From Anaerolineae bacterium (GTDB lineage: Bacteria > Chloroflexota > Anaerolineae > Aggregatilineales > Phototrophicaceae), in NCBI GenBank assembly GCA_022822305.1, contig JAJEBY010000010.1, positions 1 through 64,000 of the forward strand: a DNA stretch of 64,000 nt. The letters are read 5' to 3'. A program made the position numbers and the translations under genes. A model generated the notes under the pieces. The model saw only the letters and a program-made list of their open reading frames with translations, had not been told where the DNA came from and did no database searches. The first letter of the stretch is position 1. The number at the start of each line of letters is the position of its first letter. Shown here one piece after another: positions 43,601 to 51,182 of the stretch.

Positions 43601-43887
43601 TGGATGCGCCGCAGATTATCGTCGAGACTGTCAAGTGTGCCGAGGACGGAGACGGCCTGATCGCGCGCATGTACGAGCACGAACGAACACAGCAACAGTT
43701 TGGCCTGCAAGCGGGCTTCCCGATAGCTGAGGCGCGCCGCTGCAACTTGCTCGAAGAAAATGAGGGACGGCTGAATGTCACAGACGGCAAAGTTACCTTG
43801 CGGGCAACGCCATATCAGATTCTGACCCTGCGCTTGAAGCCTGCGACCGATGAACCTTCAGCAAGTCGCGAGGTCAAAGGACAATGA
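40672..43887 (+). CDS. Glycoside hydrolase family 38 alpha-mannosidase
   Basis: A 1071-residue cytoplasmic alpha-mannosidase (no signal peptide). After an N-terminal beta domain comes the GH38 catalytic domain: zinc ligands His248 and Asp250 in GHAHIDVAWLW, the nucleophile Asp361 in WLPDVFGY, and a YGHGDGGGGPT metal/substrate loop. The middle helical domain (about residues 500-600, FHDIIPGSSI) and C-terminal beta domains complete the fold. It retains mannose or related sugars from internalised alpha-glycosides with inversion-free (double displacement) chemistry. ATG at 40672 has GGAGGG. The stop overlaps the next gene by 4 bp (ATGA). Confidence 0.93.
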   Translation: MHRVRWTLEKITARLQLLSTAAIYRQSQALASYKFHAGAQLLIGTDVDDSDWDVIKPGSYWGALRQDFTLRTTFAAPADWEGTVALVLPLGVSKSLEALAFLYGPEAMAYLDGKAYSGVDPNHQELPLPEHLLDGKEHHLALHGWTGIKDERYEMGLPRLVQIDQPTRDFVTAAGTALDVVKQLPENNPVRVNLINALDAAFLLLDLREPLGAALYESVPAAYRALQAGIANAGPPMDVEVAGVGHAHIDVAWLWPLRQTRQKVARSFSTALRLMEQYPEFRFTQSQPQLYQYIAEDHPEMMTQIKARVAEGRWETIGGMWVEADCNISGAEALARQFLLGRRYFLETFGQRDSPVLWLPDVFGYAWQLPQLIQQAGLSYFVTAKLSWNQYNRMPYDQFWWQGLDGTRILTCFITTSKPGWWGATYSADLSPEEILATWDGSQQKELNNAFMIAYGHGDGGGGPTGAMLDRSREMAEHPGLPRVRLSTAIDFMEQLDRQAGDKLPTWNGELYLELHRGTYTSQARNKRENRKCEFLLHDAEFLASWASLRGYMTYPHDDLRRAWELLCLNQFHDIIPGSSIQQVYADSMRDYQEIRRIGEQIRDDAMLALDRALPAETALAIYNPTSFPRSEVVELSGAWLTEERVVAAMDGTPLSAQRTNDGMLVKCPAVPPYGFLALRLNSGEIPAAERQLYAGDISGAPKDESASAMCAMVMENPILRAEFDQAGDIARLFDKRANREVLAPGQVANQWQAFEDRPLDWEAWDIDIFYDEKSWLADPADSVEVVESGPLRACLEIKRRLFNSDITQRVYMYADSARIDFDTCIHWRERRLLLKVAFPADILSPKASYDIQWGNVERPTHSNTSWDWARFESCAHKWVDLSEGNYGVSLLNDCKYGYDIAGNVMRLTALKGAMFPDPEADLGEHRFTYSLLPHSGDWRNGTVPAAYALNNPLIVHSVRGDPQGALDAHRQSLVQVDAPQIIVETVKCAEDGDGLIARMYEHERTQQQFGLQAGFPIAEARRCNLLEENEGRLNVTDGKVTLRATPYQILTLRLKPATDEPSASREVKGQ

Positions 43888-44924
43888 AATCGCTCATTTC
43901 TCTGGGTCCGCGTCAGGTCGTATTCGGGGATTGGGAAGCACCCGAAATACTGCCGGGGCAGGTCCTGATCGAAGTCGCGGCTTGTGGCATTTGCGGCACC
44001 GATCTGCACGTCTACAACGGCATGCCAGCATCATGGCCCCTTCCAGGCGTACGAGGGCATGAGTTTGCCGGAACCGTGATCGACTGGGCTGATGGCGTCG
44101 ACGGCTTCCAGCCCGGTGACCGAGTGGTCGCGCAGCCGCTGCTGTACTGCGGATGCTGCCGCTTCTGCCGATCCGGGCAAACCAATCTTTGCGCAAACCT
44201 GGTACTGATCGGCGGCGAGCGGCCCGGTGGATTCGCCGAACGCGCAGCCGTGCCAGCGGGCGCGCTCTTTAAGCTGCCGGAAAAACTGAGCCTCAAACGC
44301 GCTGCGCTGGTCGAAACGCTGGCGACCTCCGTCCATGCCTTTCAACAGAATCTCTCCGGCATCCTGCGCAGCGTGGCGGTACTTGGCGCCGGCGCCCAGG
44401 GACTCTTCGCAGTCCAGCTCGTCCGGCTGGCCGGCGCCAGGCTGATTGCGGTTTCAGAGACGCTGCCGCATCGGCTGGCGACAGCGCAGCGGCTGGGCGC
44501 GACCCACGCCGTGAACGCCCGAGAAGACGACCCGGTTGAATCCATTCTCGCTTTGACAGACGGCCAGGGAGTCGACCTGGTCATTGAAGCGGCTGGAAAA
44601 GCGGTCACACGCCAGCAAGCTGCGCAACTGCTTCGTCCGGGCGGGACGGCCGTCTTTCTTGCGCTGGGCGCCGAACCAACGCCGATTGATTTCATGTCCC
44701 TTGTGCCCCGGGAACTTCATCTGCGCGGCACGCAATGCTACACAAATGCCGATTTTGTCCTGGCTATTGAGCTGCTGGCCAGCGGTGAGATCCTTAGCGA
44801 TCCGCTGATCACCGAGATGCCGCTTGAAGACGGGGCGGCCGCATTTGAATTGCTAGCCAGTGATCCCGGGGAAGTGATCAAGGTGATTTTGACGCCGAAG
44901 GCTGAAACGAGTCCAATCGCATGA
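43884..44924 (+). CDS. Zinc-dependent alcohol/polyol dehydrogenase (MDR family)
   Basis: A 346-residue medium-chain dehydrogenase. The catalytic zinc site is present (Cys in GICGTD, Glu and His in RGHEFAG), as is the four-Cys structural zinc lobe (CGCCRFCRSGQTNLC). The NAD motif is LGAGAQGLFAVQL. It resembles sorbitol/threonine/galactitol dehydrogenases. ATGA overlaps on both sides tie it tightly to the mannosidase and the class II aldolase. Probably oxidises a sugar alcohol or hydroxyacid in the pathway. Confidence 0.9.
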   Translation: MKSLISLGPRQVVFGDWEAPEILPGQVLIEVAACGICGTDLHVYNGMPASWPLPGVRGHEFAGTVIDWADGVDGFQPGDRVVAQPLLYCGCCRFCRSGQTNLCANLVLIGGERPGGFAERAAVPAGALFKLPEKLSLKRAALVETLATSVHAFQQNLSGILRSVAVLGAGAQGLFAVQLVRLAGARLIAVSETLPHRLATAQRLGATHAVNAREDDPVESILALTDGQGVDLVIEAAGKAVTRQQAAQLLRPGGTAVFLALGAEPTPIDFMSLVPRELHLRGTQCYTNADFVLAIELLASGEILSDPLITEMPLEDGAAAFELLASDPGEVIKVILTPKAETSPIA

Positions 44925-45553
44925 GCGGCTTGCCAGCGTCCGATGCCATCATGCGGGTCAAGCGCTCGCTCTTGACCAATGCCAAGCGCGCCTACGAGAT
45001 CAGGTTACAAACGGGAAACGGCGGCAATCTCAGCGGGCGGATACCCGGTACTGATTGCATCATCATCAAGGCCAGAGGCTGCTCATTTGATCAATGCCAG
45101 GCTGAAAACCTGATCACCGTGACGCGTGATGGCGAACAGGTCGCCGGCGACGGAACGCCTTCTCAGGAATTGGCTGCGCATTTGGCGATCTACCAACGGC
45201 GACCGGATGTGCATGGCATATTACATTGTCACTCGCCTTGGGCTATCGCCTGCGCCAACATGAACGATTCGATCCCGACCGTGACCCATCACGCCAAATC
45301 GAAGCTGGGACGCATCCCGGTTCTGCGGCTCTCCGACGAAACGACACAAGCCAAAGTCGCCGCAATCGAGGCCATGCTGAGCGCCAATCGCGACTTGCGC
45401 GCATTCGTCGAAGACCGGCACGGTATTTTCAGCTTCGCCAGCACCATTGAACTGGCGCGCTATAATGCCGAACTTGTCGAGGAAACTGCGCAGATTGCCT
45501 GGTCTATGGCCCTCAATGGACAGTTGGCGTCGAATCGCGTGAGCGAGGCCTGA
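44921..45553 (+). CDS. Class II aldolase/adducin-family protein (FucA/AraD-like)
   Basis: A 210-residue zinc aldolase or epimerase. The phosphate-binding motif GNGGNLSGR is near residue 30, the zinc His pair is in HCHSPW (about residue 103), and the third His is in EDRHGIFSFA. Catalytic Glu is likely in TPSQELAAHL. Family members split fuculose/rhamnulose phosphates, epimerise ribulose phosphates, or decarboxylate 3-oxo-tetronate 4-phosphate (OtnC). It overlaps the MDR gene by 4 bp. Four-carbon acid or deoxysugar phosphate chemistry would fit the neighbouring RLP-RpiB fusion. Confidence 0.9.
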   Translation: MSGLPASDAIMRVKRSLLTNAKRAYEIRLQTGNGGNLSGRIPGTDCIIIKARGCSFDQCQAENLITVTRDGEQVAGDGTPSQELAAHLAIYQRRPDVHGILHCHSPWAIACANMNDSIPTVTHHAKSKLGRIPVLRLSDETTQAKVAAIEAMLSANRDLRAFVEDRHGIFSFASTIELARYNAELVEETAQIAWSMALNGQLASNRVSEA

Positions 45554-45615
45554 CGCGGACAACGGGTGGCAATCAGCCATTCGCGGTTTATTGTGAACAT
45601 ATGAGGACAATTATT

Positions 45616-46833
45616 ATGCCGAAAAACATCATTGTCATCGGCACGCTGGATACCAAGGGACAAGAGATCGCCTTTGTCAGAGATCTAATTGCCGACAGGG
45701 GCCACCAGCCAGTTGTCATTGACACTGGCATCCAGGGAGAACCCGCCATTGAACCGGCGATCTCGCGAGGCGAGGTGGCCGCCGCGGCCGAAACCAGCAT
45801 TGAAGCGCTCCTTGCCGCAGGTGACAAAAACCGCGCTATCAGCGCAATGGCGAGCGGCGTGACAGCGATTGCCGCCGCACTGCATGCCGAGGGTAAGCTG
45901 GATGGCGTGATTGCGCTGGGCGGCGTTCAGGGCACGGTCATAGGCACGGCTGCCATGCGGACGCTGCCGGTTGGCGTGCCAAAAGTCATGGTATCCGCCG
46001 TGGCCAACGGGCAGACAACCTTTGGCCCTTTTGTGGGCACAAAAGACGTCGCCATCATACATTCCGTGGCTGATATTCTTGGCTTGAACATCATCACCCG
46101 GCAGGTGCTGGCGGAAGCCGCGGGCGCCGTGATCGGGATGGCTGAACTGGCGCTCGGCCCGCAATCCACCGAGCGTCCGACGGTGGCGATGACCATGGCC
46201 GGCGTGACCACCGCATGTGTCATGCGCGCCCGCCAATTGTTCGAAGCCTGGGGATACGAAGTCATCGCCTTCCATTGTAACGGCGCCGGCGCAAAGGCCA
46301 TGGAAGAACTGGCCGATGCTGGTCAATTGCAGGGGATTCTGGATCTTAGCCCGCACGATATCGGCGGATATCTGCGTGACGGTCTGATGCAGGCCAGTCC
46401 GGACCGACTGGAAGCAGTGAGCCGCCGGGGCGTGCCGATTGTGTTTGTGCCGGGTGGAATCGACTTTATCCTGTTTGGCCCGCTCCAATCCGTCGCGCCC
46501 GAGATGTTGGAGCGCAGCTATGTCATTCACAATCCCATCCACACCCATGTCAGAGCCAATCATGCCGAGATGCGCGAGGCCGGTCGCTTCGTTGGCGAGC
46601 GCCTGCGCCCGACCACAGGCCCGGCAGCCGTCATGATTCCCCGGCGCGGCTTCAGCCAGCTCAACATCGAGGGCGGCCCTTTATACGATCCGGAAGCGGA
46701 TCACGGATTCATTGAGGGATTGACGGCCGCCGGCGCCGGTCAACTGGCGATCGCCGAGCTGGATATGCACATCAATGAACCAGCCTTCGCTGAAGCAGTC
46801 TCCACAAAGCTGCGTTCCCTGATGGAAACATAG
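45616..46833 (+). CDS. Tm-1-like/UPF0261 family protein
   Basis: A 405-residue member of the Tm-1-like ATP-binding family (UPF0261). The signature GTLDTKGQE is at the N-terminus, GGVQGTVIGTAAMRTLPVG around residue 100, and FVPGGIDFILFGP near 280. The plant homologue Tm-1 blocks tobamovirus replication; bacterial members are mostly in sugar-acid or aromatic catabolic operons and have no settled activity. The ATG at 45616 has GAGGA nine bases upstream; an ATG at 45601 has none. Last gene of the carbohydrate operon; its constant association here suggests an enzymatic role in the pathway. Confidence 0.88.
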   Translation: MPKNIIVIGTLDTKGQEIAFVRDLIADRGHQPVVIDTGIQGEPAIEPAISRGEVAAAAETSIEALLAAGDKNRAISAMASGVTAIAAALHAEGKLDGVIALGGVQGTVIGTAAMRTLPVGVPKVMVSAVANGQTTFGPFVGTKDVAIIHSVADILGLNIITRQVLAEAAGAVIGMAELALGPQSTERPTVAMTMAGVTTACVMRARQLFEAWGYEVIAFHCNGAGAKAMEELADAGQLQGILDLSPHDIGGYLRDGLMQASPDRLEAVSRRGVPIVFVPGGIDFILFGPLQSVAPEMLERSYVIHNPIHTHVRANHAEMREAGRFVGERLRPTTGPAAVMIPRRGFSQLNIEGGPLYDPEADHGFIEGLTAAGAGQLAIAELDMHINEPAFAEAVSTKLRSLMET

Positions 46834-46997
46834 GCGCGTCAGCGTGAGCGATCAAGCACGCGATCGACGCGCCAAGCGCGCAAAGTCATAGACCAGCGGC
46901 GTGATAGCGTCCTTTCCCATGCCGGAGGCGGGCGTGTTTCGCGCGCCGCGCCGGCAAGCCCTCACCTTAACATTACGAACTGTCTTGCGATCATCGA

Positions 46998-47026
46998 TTG
47001 AGATTTCACCTGTTCTACATTAGACT
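46998..47026 (+). promoter_or_regulatory. Candidate promoter of the repeat-protein gene
   Basis: TTGAGA at 46998-47003 and TAGACT at 47021-47026 are 17 bp apart, about 80 bp upstream of the start. The intergenic stretch (46834-47108) shows nothing else. Confidence 0.3.
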
Positions 47027-47108
47027 GAAATCAAGATGTCAGTGCCCGTAACCTTGCGACCTTTAGCGAATGCTGGCATCTGAAACGCTTTTCGACAGGA
47101 GGAATGTC

Positions 47109-49868
47109 GTGCTAAGTTACGCTCCACATGGCAAGCGCTTGACGGCGCTTCTATTGTTTATCTGCCTGATCTTGCTCGCGTCAACGCCGATGGTGGCTGG
47201 CGCGCAAGATACGATGGAAGAGGACAGCCTCTTCATCAGCATTCGCCTTTACGGTGGCTTGGAGTCAGACGAAAACATTGAACTGTTCCTCCACACCGCC
47301 GAAGAATTCATGGGCATAATCCGTGAAACTGACGGTTACATCGGATACTACTGGCTGTATTCGGGCGAAAGCGTGGCGGCGATCAGCTTGTTTGACTCGC
47401 AAGCGCAAGCGACTGCCTCGAATGAGGCGGCGGCAGATTATGTCGCGGCCAATCTTGCCGACCTGGTCCCCGAACCGCCGACGATAATCGAAGGGCAGGT
47501 CGACATCGGTTTCGTCGAAATGCTGGATGGCATGAGTGACGGAGAAGTCGCCAATTTGCACGCCAGCGTGCGCCTGTATGAAGACTTCGCCGCTGAAGAC
47601 CTGAATGAATTCGTAACTATCGTTGACGATGGCTTCGTGCCCTTGATGCGCGAGACCGACGGCTTCTTCGGCTACTACCTGATGAACAACGGCGCCGGGA
47701 CACTGGGCGCGATCAGCATCTTCGATTCCGAGGCGTCTGCTCTCGCTTCCAACGAACACGCGCGCGATTTCGTGGCGGAAAACCTGACGGCTTTCCTGCC
47801 CAGCTCGCCGACGATTGTTAGCGGTCCAGTACACATCGCGTCGCTGATGGCCATCCATCAAGGCACGAACCTGATCGTAGACGACGTGGCGGAAGACGTC
47901 TTCGTCAGCATCCGCGTCTACGATGGCATTGATCCGTCCGATCGGGACGAAATCGTGCGCCTGGTGGATCCGGGCTTCCTGACCATCATGAGCGAGAGTG
48001 ACGGTTTTGTCGGCTATTATCTGCTGCCGGCCGGTGACAAGCTGGCGGCGATCAGCCTGTTCGACAGCGCCGAGCAAGCCTCGGCATCCAACGAAGCCGC
48101 CCGTGACTATGTCGTGGAATACATGGCGCCGCTGCTGCCCAATCCGCCGCTGATTGTGGAGGGCGCCCTCGATGTGACCTACGTTGTCGACGAGATGATG
48201 GGCGATGGCTCGCTTTACGCCGCCTTGCGCATCTATGACAATTACGATCTGACGGAACGAGACAAAGCCGTAGAACTGGTGGAGACGGGATTCCTGCCAA
48301 TCCTGCAAGGGGCCGACGGACTATTCAGTTACTTCTCTATGGATGACGGCGTCGATCGAGTTGTGGCGCTGAGCGTCTATGATACTGAGGAGAATGCCCT
48401 GGCCGCCAACACTTTGGCCGCGGACTTTGTGGCGGAATACATGTCGCAGTGGATAACTGAAGACCCAACACGCATCAATGGACGCCTGGGAGTGACTGCC
48501 ATGGCGGACCTGAATATGGGCATGAACTTGATCACCGACGAACACGACGATCGTGTTTTCGCCAGCATTCGCGTCTACGATGGCGTCGATCCGACTGATC
48601 ACGGCGAAATTGTGCGCCTGGTAGATGATGGTTTCTTGCCGATCATGCGCCAAAGCGAAGGTTTTGCCGGCTATTACTTGCTGCCTGCCGCTGACAAGCT
48701 TGCGGCGATCAGTTTGTTCAATACGCCGGAGCAGGCTGCAGCATCAAACGCAGCCGCGCGCGACTTCGTGGTAGAGAACCTGGCGCCCCTGCTGCCCAAC
48801 TCGCCCACGATCTTTGAAGGGCACATCGATATCTCATTTGTCACAGACGACAGGCTGGCTGACAGCATGTCGTCGCTATATGCGTCCCTGCGCATTTACA
48901 CTGTCGGCGACATGGGCAACCTGGAGGAATCGAATCGATTGGTCAACGCCCACCTGCTGCCTGCATTGATCGAATCGGGTGGTTTGTTCAGCTATCTCTC
49001 AATGAGCGACGCCGAAGATACGATAGTTGGACTTAACATATACCAGTCCGAGGCAAACGCCTTGGCCGCCAACGACATCGCCGCCGCCTTTGTTGCCGAG
49101 CATTTGATGGACTGGCTGCCGGATGATCCGCTGCGCGTCACCGGTCGGCTGGGCGTGGCGGCGCTGGCCGATATGCACATGGGCGAAAATCTGATCGCAA
49201 ACGTGCACGACGAGGCGTTTGTCAGCATCCGCGTCTACGATGGCATTGATCCGGCCGATCGAGACGAAATCGTGCGCCTGGTGGATCCGGGCTTCCTGAC
49301 CATCATGAGCGAGAGTGACGGTTTCGTCGGCTATTATCTGCTGCCGGCCGGCGACAAGCTGGCGGCAGTCAGTATATTTGACAGCGCCGAGCAAGCCTCG
49401 GCATCCAACGAAGCCGCCCGTGATTATGTCGCGGAATTTATGGCGCCCCTGCTGCCCAATCCGCCGCTGATCGTGGAGGGCGCCCTTGATGTGATGTACG
49501 TTGCCGACGAGATGATGAGTGACGCCGGAGGCTCGCTTTACGCCGCCTTGCGCATCTACGACAATTATGATCTGTCGGAACGAGACAAAGCCGTAGAACT
49601 GGTGGAGACGGGATTCCTGCCAATCCTGCAAGGGGCCGACGGTTTATTCAGCTACTTCACCATGGACGACGGCGTCGATCGAGTCGTCGCGCTGAGCGTC
49701 TATGATACTGAGGAGAATGCCCTGGCCGCCAACACATTGGCCGCGGACTTTGTGGCGGAATACATGTCGCAATGGATACCTGAAGACCCAACGCGCATCA
49801 ACGGACGCCTGGGTGTCACTGCTTTCGCAGATATCCAGATGGGCGAGAATCTGATCAGCAGCGAGTAA
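47109..49868 (+). CDS. Secreted protein of eight tandem ABM-like modules
   Basis: A 919-residue exported protein. The GTG at 47109 is chosen because a perfect AGGAGG lies six bases upstream; an ATG at 47070 lacks one. A signal peptide (core LTALLLFICLILLAS, cleavage near AGAQDT) is followed by eight modules of 105-114 residues starting near 40, 149, 263, 368, 482, 589, 702 and 809. Each begins with an S(I/V/L)R(V/L/I)Y strand, has a DGF..(L/I)M/LQ..DG(F/L)..Y(Y/F) centre and an AAISLFD or ALSVYD strand, then an A..F/YV...L helix. The pattern resembles antibiotic-biosynthesis monooxygenase (dimeric alpha/beta barrel) domains, such as actinobacterial GFV-x-Y-Y-V-V-D-A-G-D proteins. Odd and even modules form two classes. 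Active-site residues for a monooxygenase are not evident. Function unknown; binding of a small hydrophobic ligand or haem is possible. Confidence 0.8.
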   Translation: MLSYAPHGKRLTALLLFICLILLASTPMVAGAQDTMEEDSLFISIRLYGGLESDENIELFLHTAEEFMGIIRETDGYIGYYWLYSGESVAAISLFDSQAQATASNEAAADYVAANLADLVPEPPTIIEGQVDIGFVEMLDGMSDGEVANLHASVRLYEDFAAEDLNEFVTIVDDGFVPLMRETDGFFGYYLMNNGAGTLGAISIFDSEASALASNEHARDFVAENLTAFLPSSPTIVSGPVHIASLMAIHQGTNLIVDDVAEDVFVSIRVYDGIDPSDRDEIVRLVDPGFLTIMSESDGFVGYYLLPAGDKLAAISLFDSAEQASASNEAARDYVVEYMAPLLPNPPLIVEGALDVTYVVDEMMGDGSLYAALRIYDNYDLTERDKAVELVETGFLPILQGADGLFSYFSMDDGVDRVVALSVYDTEENALAANTLAADFVAEYMSQWITEDPTRINGRLGVTAMADLNMGMNLITDEHDDRVFASIRVYDGVDPTDHGEIVRLVDDGFLPIMRQSEGFAGYYLLPAADKLAAISLFNTPEQAAASNAAARDFVVENLAPLLPNSPTIFEGHIDISFVTDDRLADSMSSLYASLRIYTVGDMGNLEESNRLVNAHLLPALIESGGLFSYLSMSDAEDTIVGLNIYQSEANALAANDIAAAFVAEHLMDWLPDDPLRVTGRLGVAALADMHMGENLIANVHDEAFVSIRVYDGIDPADRDEIVRLVDPGFLTIMSESDGFVGYYLLPAGDKLAAVSIFDSAEQASASNEAARDYVAEFMAPLLPNPPLIVEGALDVMYVADEMMSDAGGSLYAALRIYDNYDLSERDKAVELVETGFLPILQGADGLFSYFTMDDGVDRVVALSVYDTEENALAANTLAADFVAEYMSQWIPEDPTRINGRLGVTAFADIQMGENLISSE
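47895..49868 (+). repeat. Internal long direct repeat (modules 3-4 and 7-8)
   Basis: The 657-bp segments 47895-48551 and 49212-49868 are near-identical in DNA, for example both carry GGCTTCCTGACCATCATGAG and ACTGGTGGAGACGGGATTCC. Modules 5-6 between them are clearly more diverged. This points to a recent duplication or gene conversion of a two-module unit. Confidence 0.8.
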
Positions 49869-49891
49869 AGCCTAAGTCACATGCCTTCCAG

Positions 49892-49920
49892 GGAGCGCAG
49901 TAGTCTGCTGCGCTCCTTTT
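49892..49920. terminator. Rho-independent terminator
   Basis: Perfect 9-bp stem GGAGCGCAG (49892-49900) and CTGCGCTCC (49908-49916), 7-base loop, then TTTT. It lies 24 bp after the repeat-protein stop and before the convergent Fic gene end, so it may serve the plus-strand gene. Confidence 0.8.
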
Positions 49921-49943
49921 GCAATCTGCGAGGTACGCTCAAG

Positions 49944-51143
49944 CTACCCGGCATTCAAGCCCGAGTTGCCGAAGAGACTCATCATCAGCGCCGGATTGGG
50001 TTGGTAGCCATAGGCATCGTGGATGAGCAAATCCATCTTCGCCAGCGCATCCAGATCTTCCGCCAGATCCGCATCGCTCACCCCACAGTATTCCTGCTCA
50101 ATGCCGGCCGATACCTCCCGGACCATTTCCAGCAATAAGGGCTGACCAACGCAGCGGTCGGTCAGATCCAGCGCCAGACGCATCTGCCGCCCCTGCGCGC
50201 CGGTCAAGTGGGCGGGGAAGCAGGAACGAATGTGATCGCGCCAGATCGCCTGGACTTGCATGCTGCCGATTTCCATCTTCATGTCGTTGAGCTCGTCGAC
50301 GAAGCCTTCCAGGGCGTATTCGATAAACTCGCGCAGGTCGCCCACTGGCGGATAAGCGCCGTTGTAATATTCGCCGTGCGAACGCTGCAACTCGTCATAA
50401 TACTGACGTCGCGTCTTGCTGTAGAAATAGCTCAATACATGAGTGCAGGCTTCCGGCAATCCCGCCCGCAATAGTATCAGATGTTCGATTAGCCGCGCCA
50501 TCCGGCCATTGCCATCGCCGTAAGGATGTATCCAGGCGAAGGTGACATGCGCGACCAATGCCTTGAGGACCGACCGGGCGACTTCATATCCGTCCAGTTC
50601 ATCGGACGGTCTGTCATCGGTGTTCAGCCAGTCGCAGAATTGCTCGATCAGCATCTCGCAAGATTCTGGCGGCGGCGCGAGATACGGGCCGACTTCGACG
50701 CGATGTTCGCGCAGCGCGCCCACCGGCACATTGCCCTTGCTGCTCTCGCCGAGGCCGTCCAGCACAACTTTGTGATAGCGATTCAGCGTCGCCAGGGATA
50801 GGGGCCGCGCCTTGCCGAAGATTTCGTCGCGCGCAACCATGTTGAAGGCTTCGAGCATGTTCTTGATCTGCTGCAATTCCGCAATGCGCGTGGCGTAGGC
50901 CGGCAAATCGCCATTGATGATCTGCGTCACCTCATGTTCCGAGAAATTGTTGCCCTCGATGGCGGTGGTGCCATGTATGCCCTTCGCCAGATACTCCCGA
51001 TCCAATTCGTAGGAATGCGCGGGAAGCACCGGTGAAGACCTTATGGCTTGCGCAGTGGCCTGGATTTCGCCCAAAAGCAGCCAGGTTCGCGCCGACAATT
51101 GCGCCAGCGCCGGCGGAAACCGGATGAAGTCGTGTGACCCCAT
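49944..51143 (-). CDS. Fic-family protein (AMPylator/adenylyltransferase)
   Basis: A 399-residue Fic-domain protein. The catalytic motif is HPYGDGNGRMAR (about residues 218-229), with His as base. Near the N-terminus TTAIEGNNFS (about 59-68) matches the autoinhibitory (S/T)xxxE(G/N) helix, so this is a class II, self-inhibited Fic protein. A Fic_N-like region precedes it, and the last 100 residues may form a winged-helix domain. Fic enzymes transfer AMP from ATP to hydroxyl groups of target proteins. GAAAGGA lies upstream of the ATG at 51143. No partner antitoxin gene is seen next to it. Confidence 0.92.
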   Translation of the reverse strand: MGSHDFIRFPPALAQLSARTWLLLGEIQATAQAIRSSPVLPAHSYELDREYLAKGIHGTTAIEGNNFSEHEVTQIINGDLPAYATRIAELQQIKNMLEAFNMVARDEIFGKARPLSLATLNRYHKVVLDGLGESSKGNVPVGALREHRVEVGPYLAPPPESCEMLIEQFCDWLNTDDRPSDELDGYEVARSVLKALVAHVTFAWIHPYGDGNGRMARLIEHLILLRAGLPEACTHVLSYFYSKTRRQYYDELQRSHGEYYNGAYPPVGDLREFIEYALEGFVDELNDMKMEIGSMQVQAIWRDHIRSCFPAHLTGAQGRQMRLALDLTDRCVGQPLLLEMVREVSAGIEQEYCGVSDADLAEDLDALAKMDLLIHDAYGYQPNPALMMSLFGNSGLNAG

Positions 51144-51182
51144 TTGAATCTTGTCCTTTCGCCATTGCGCGCGTGGTTGCCG

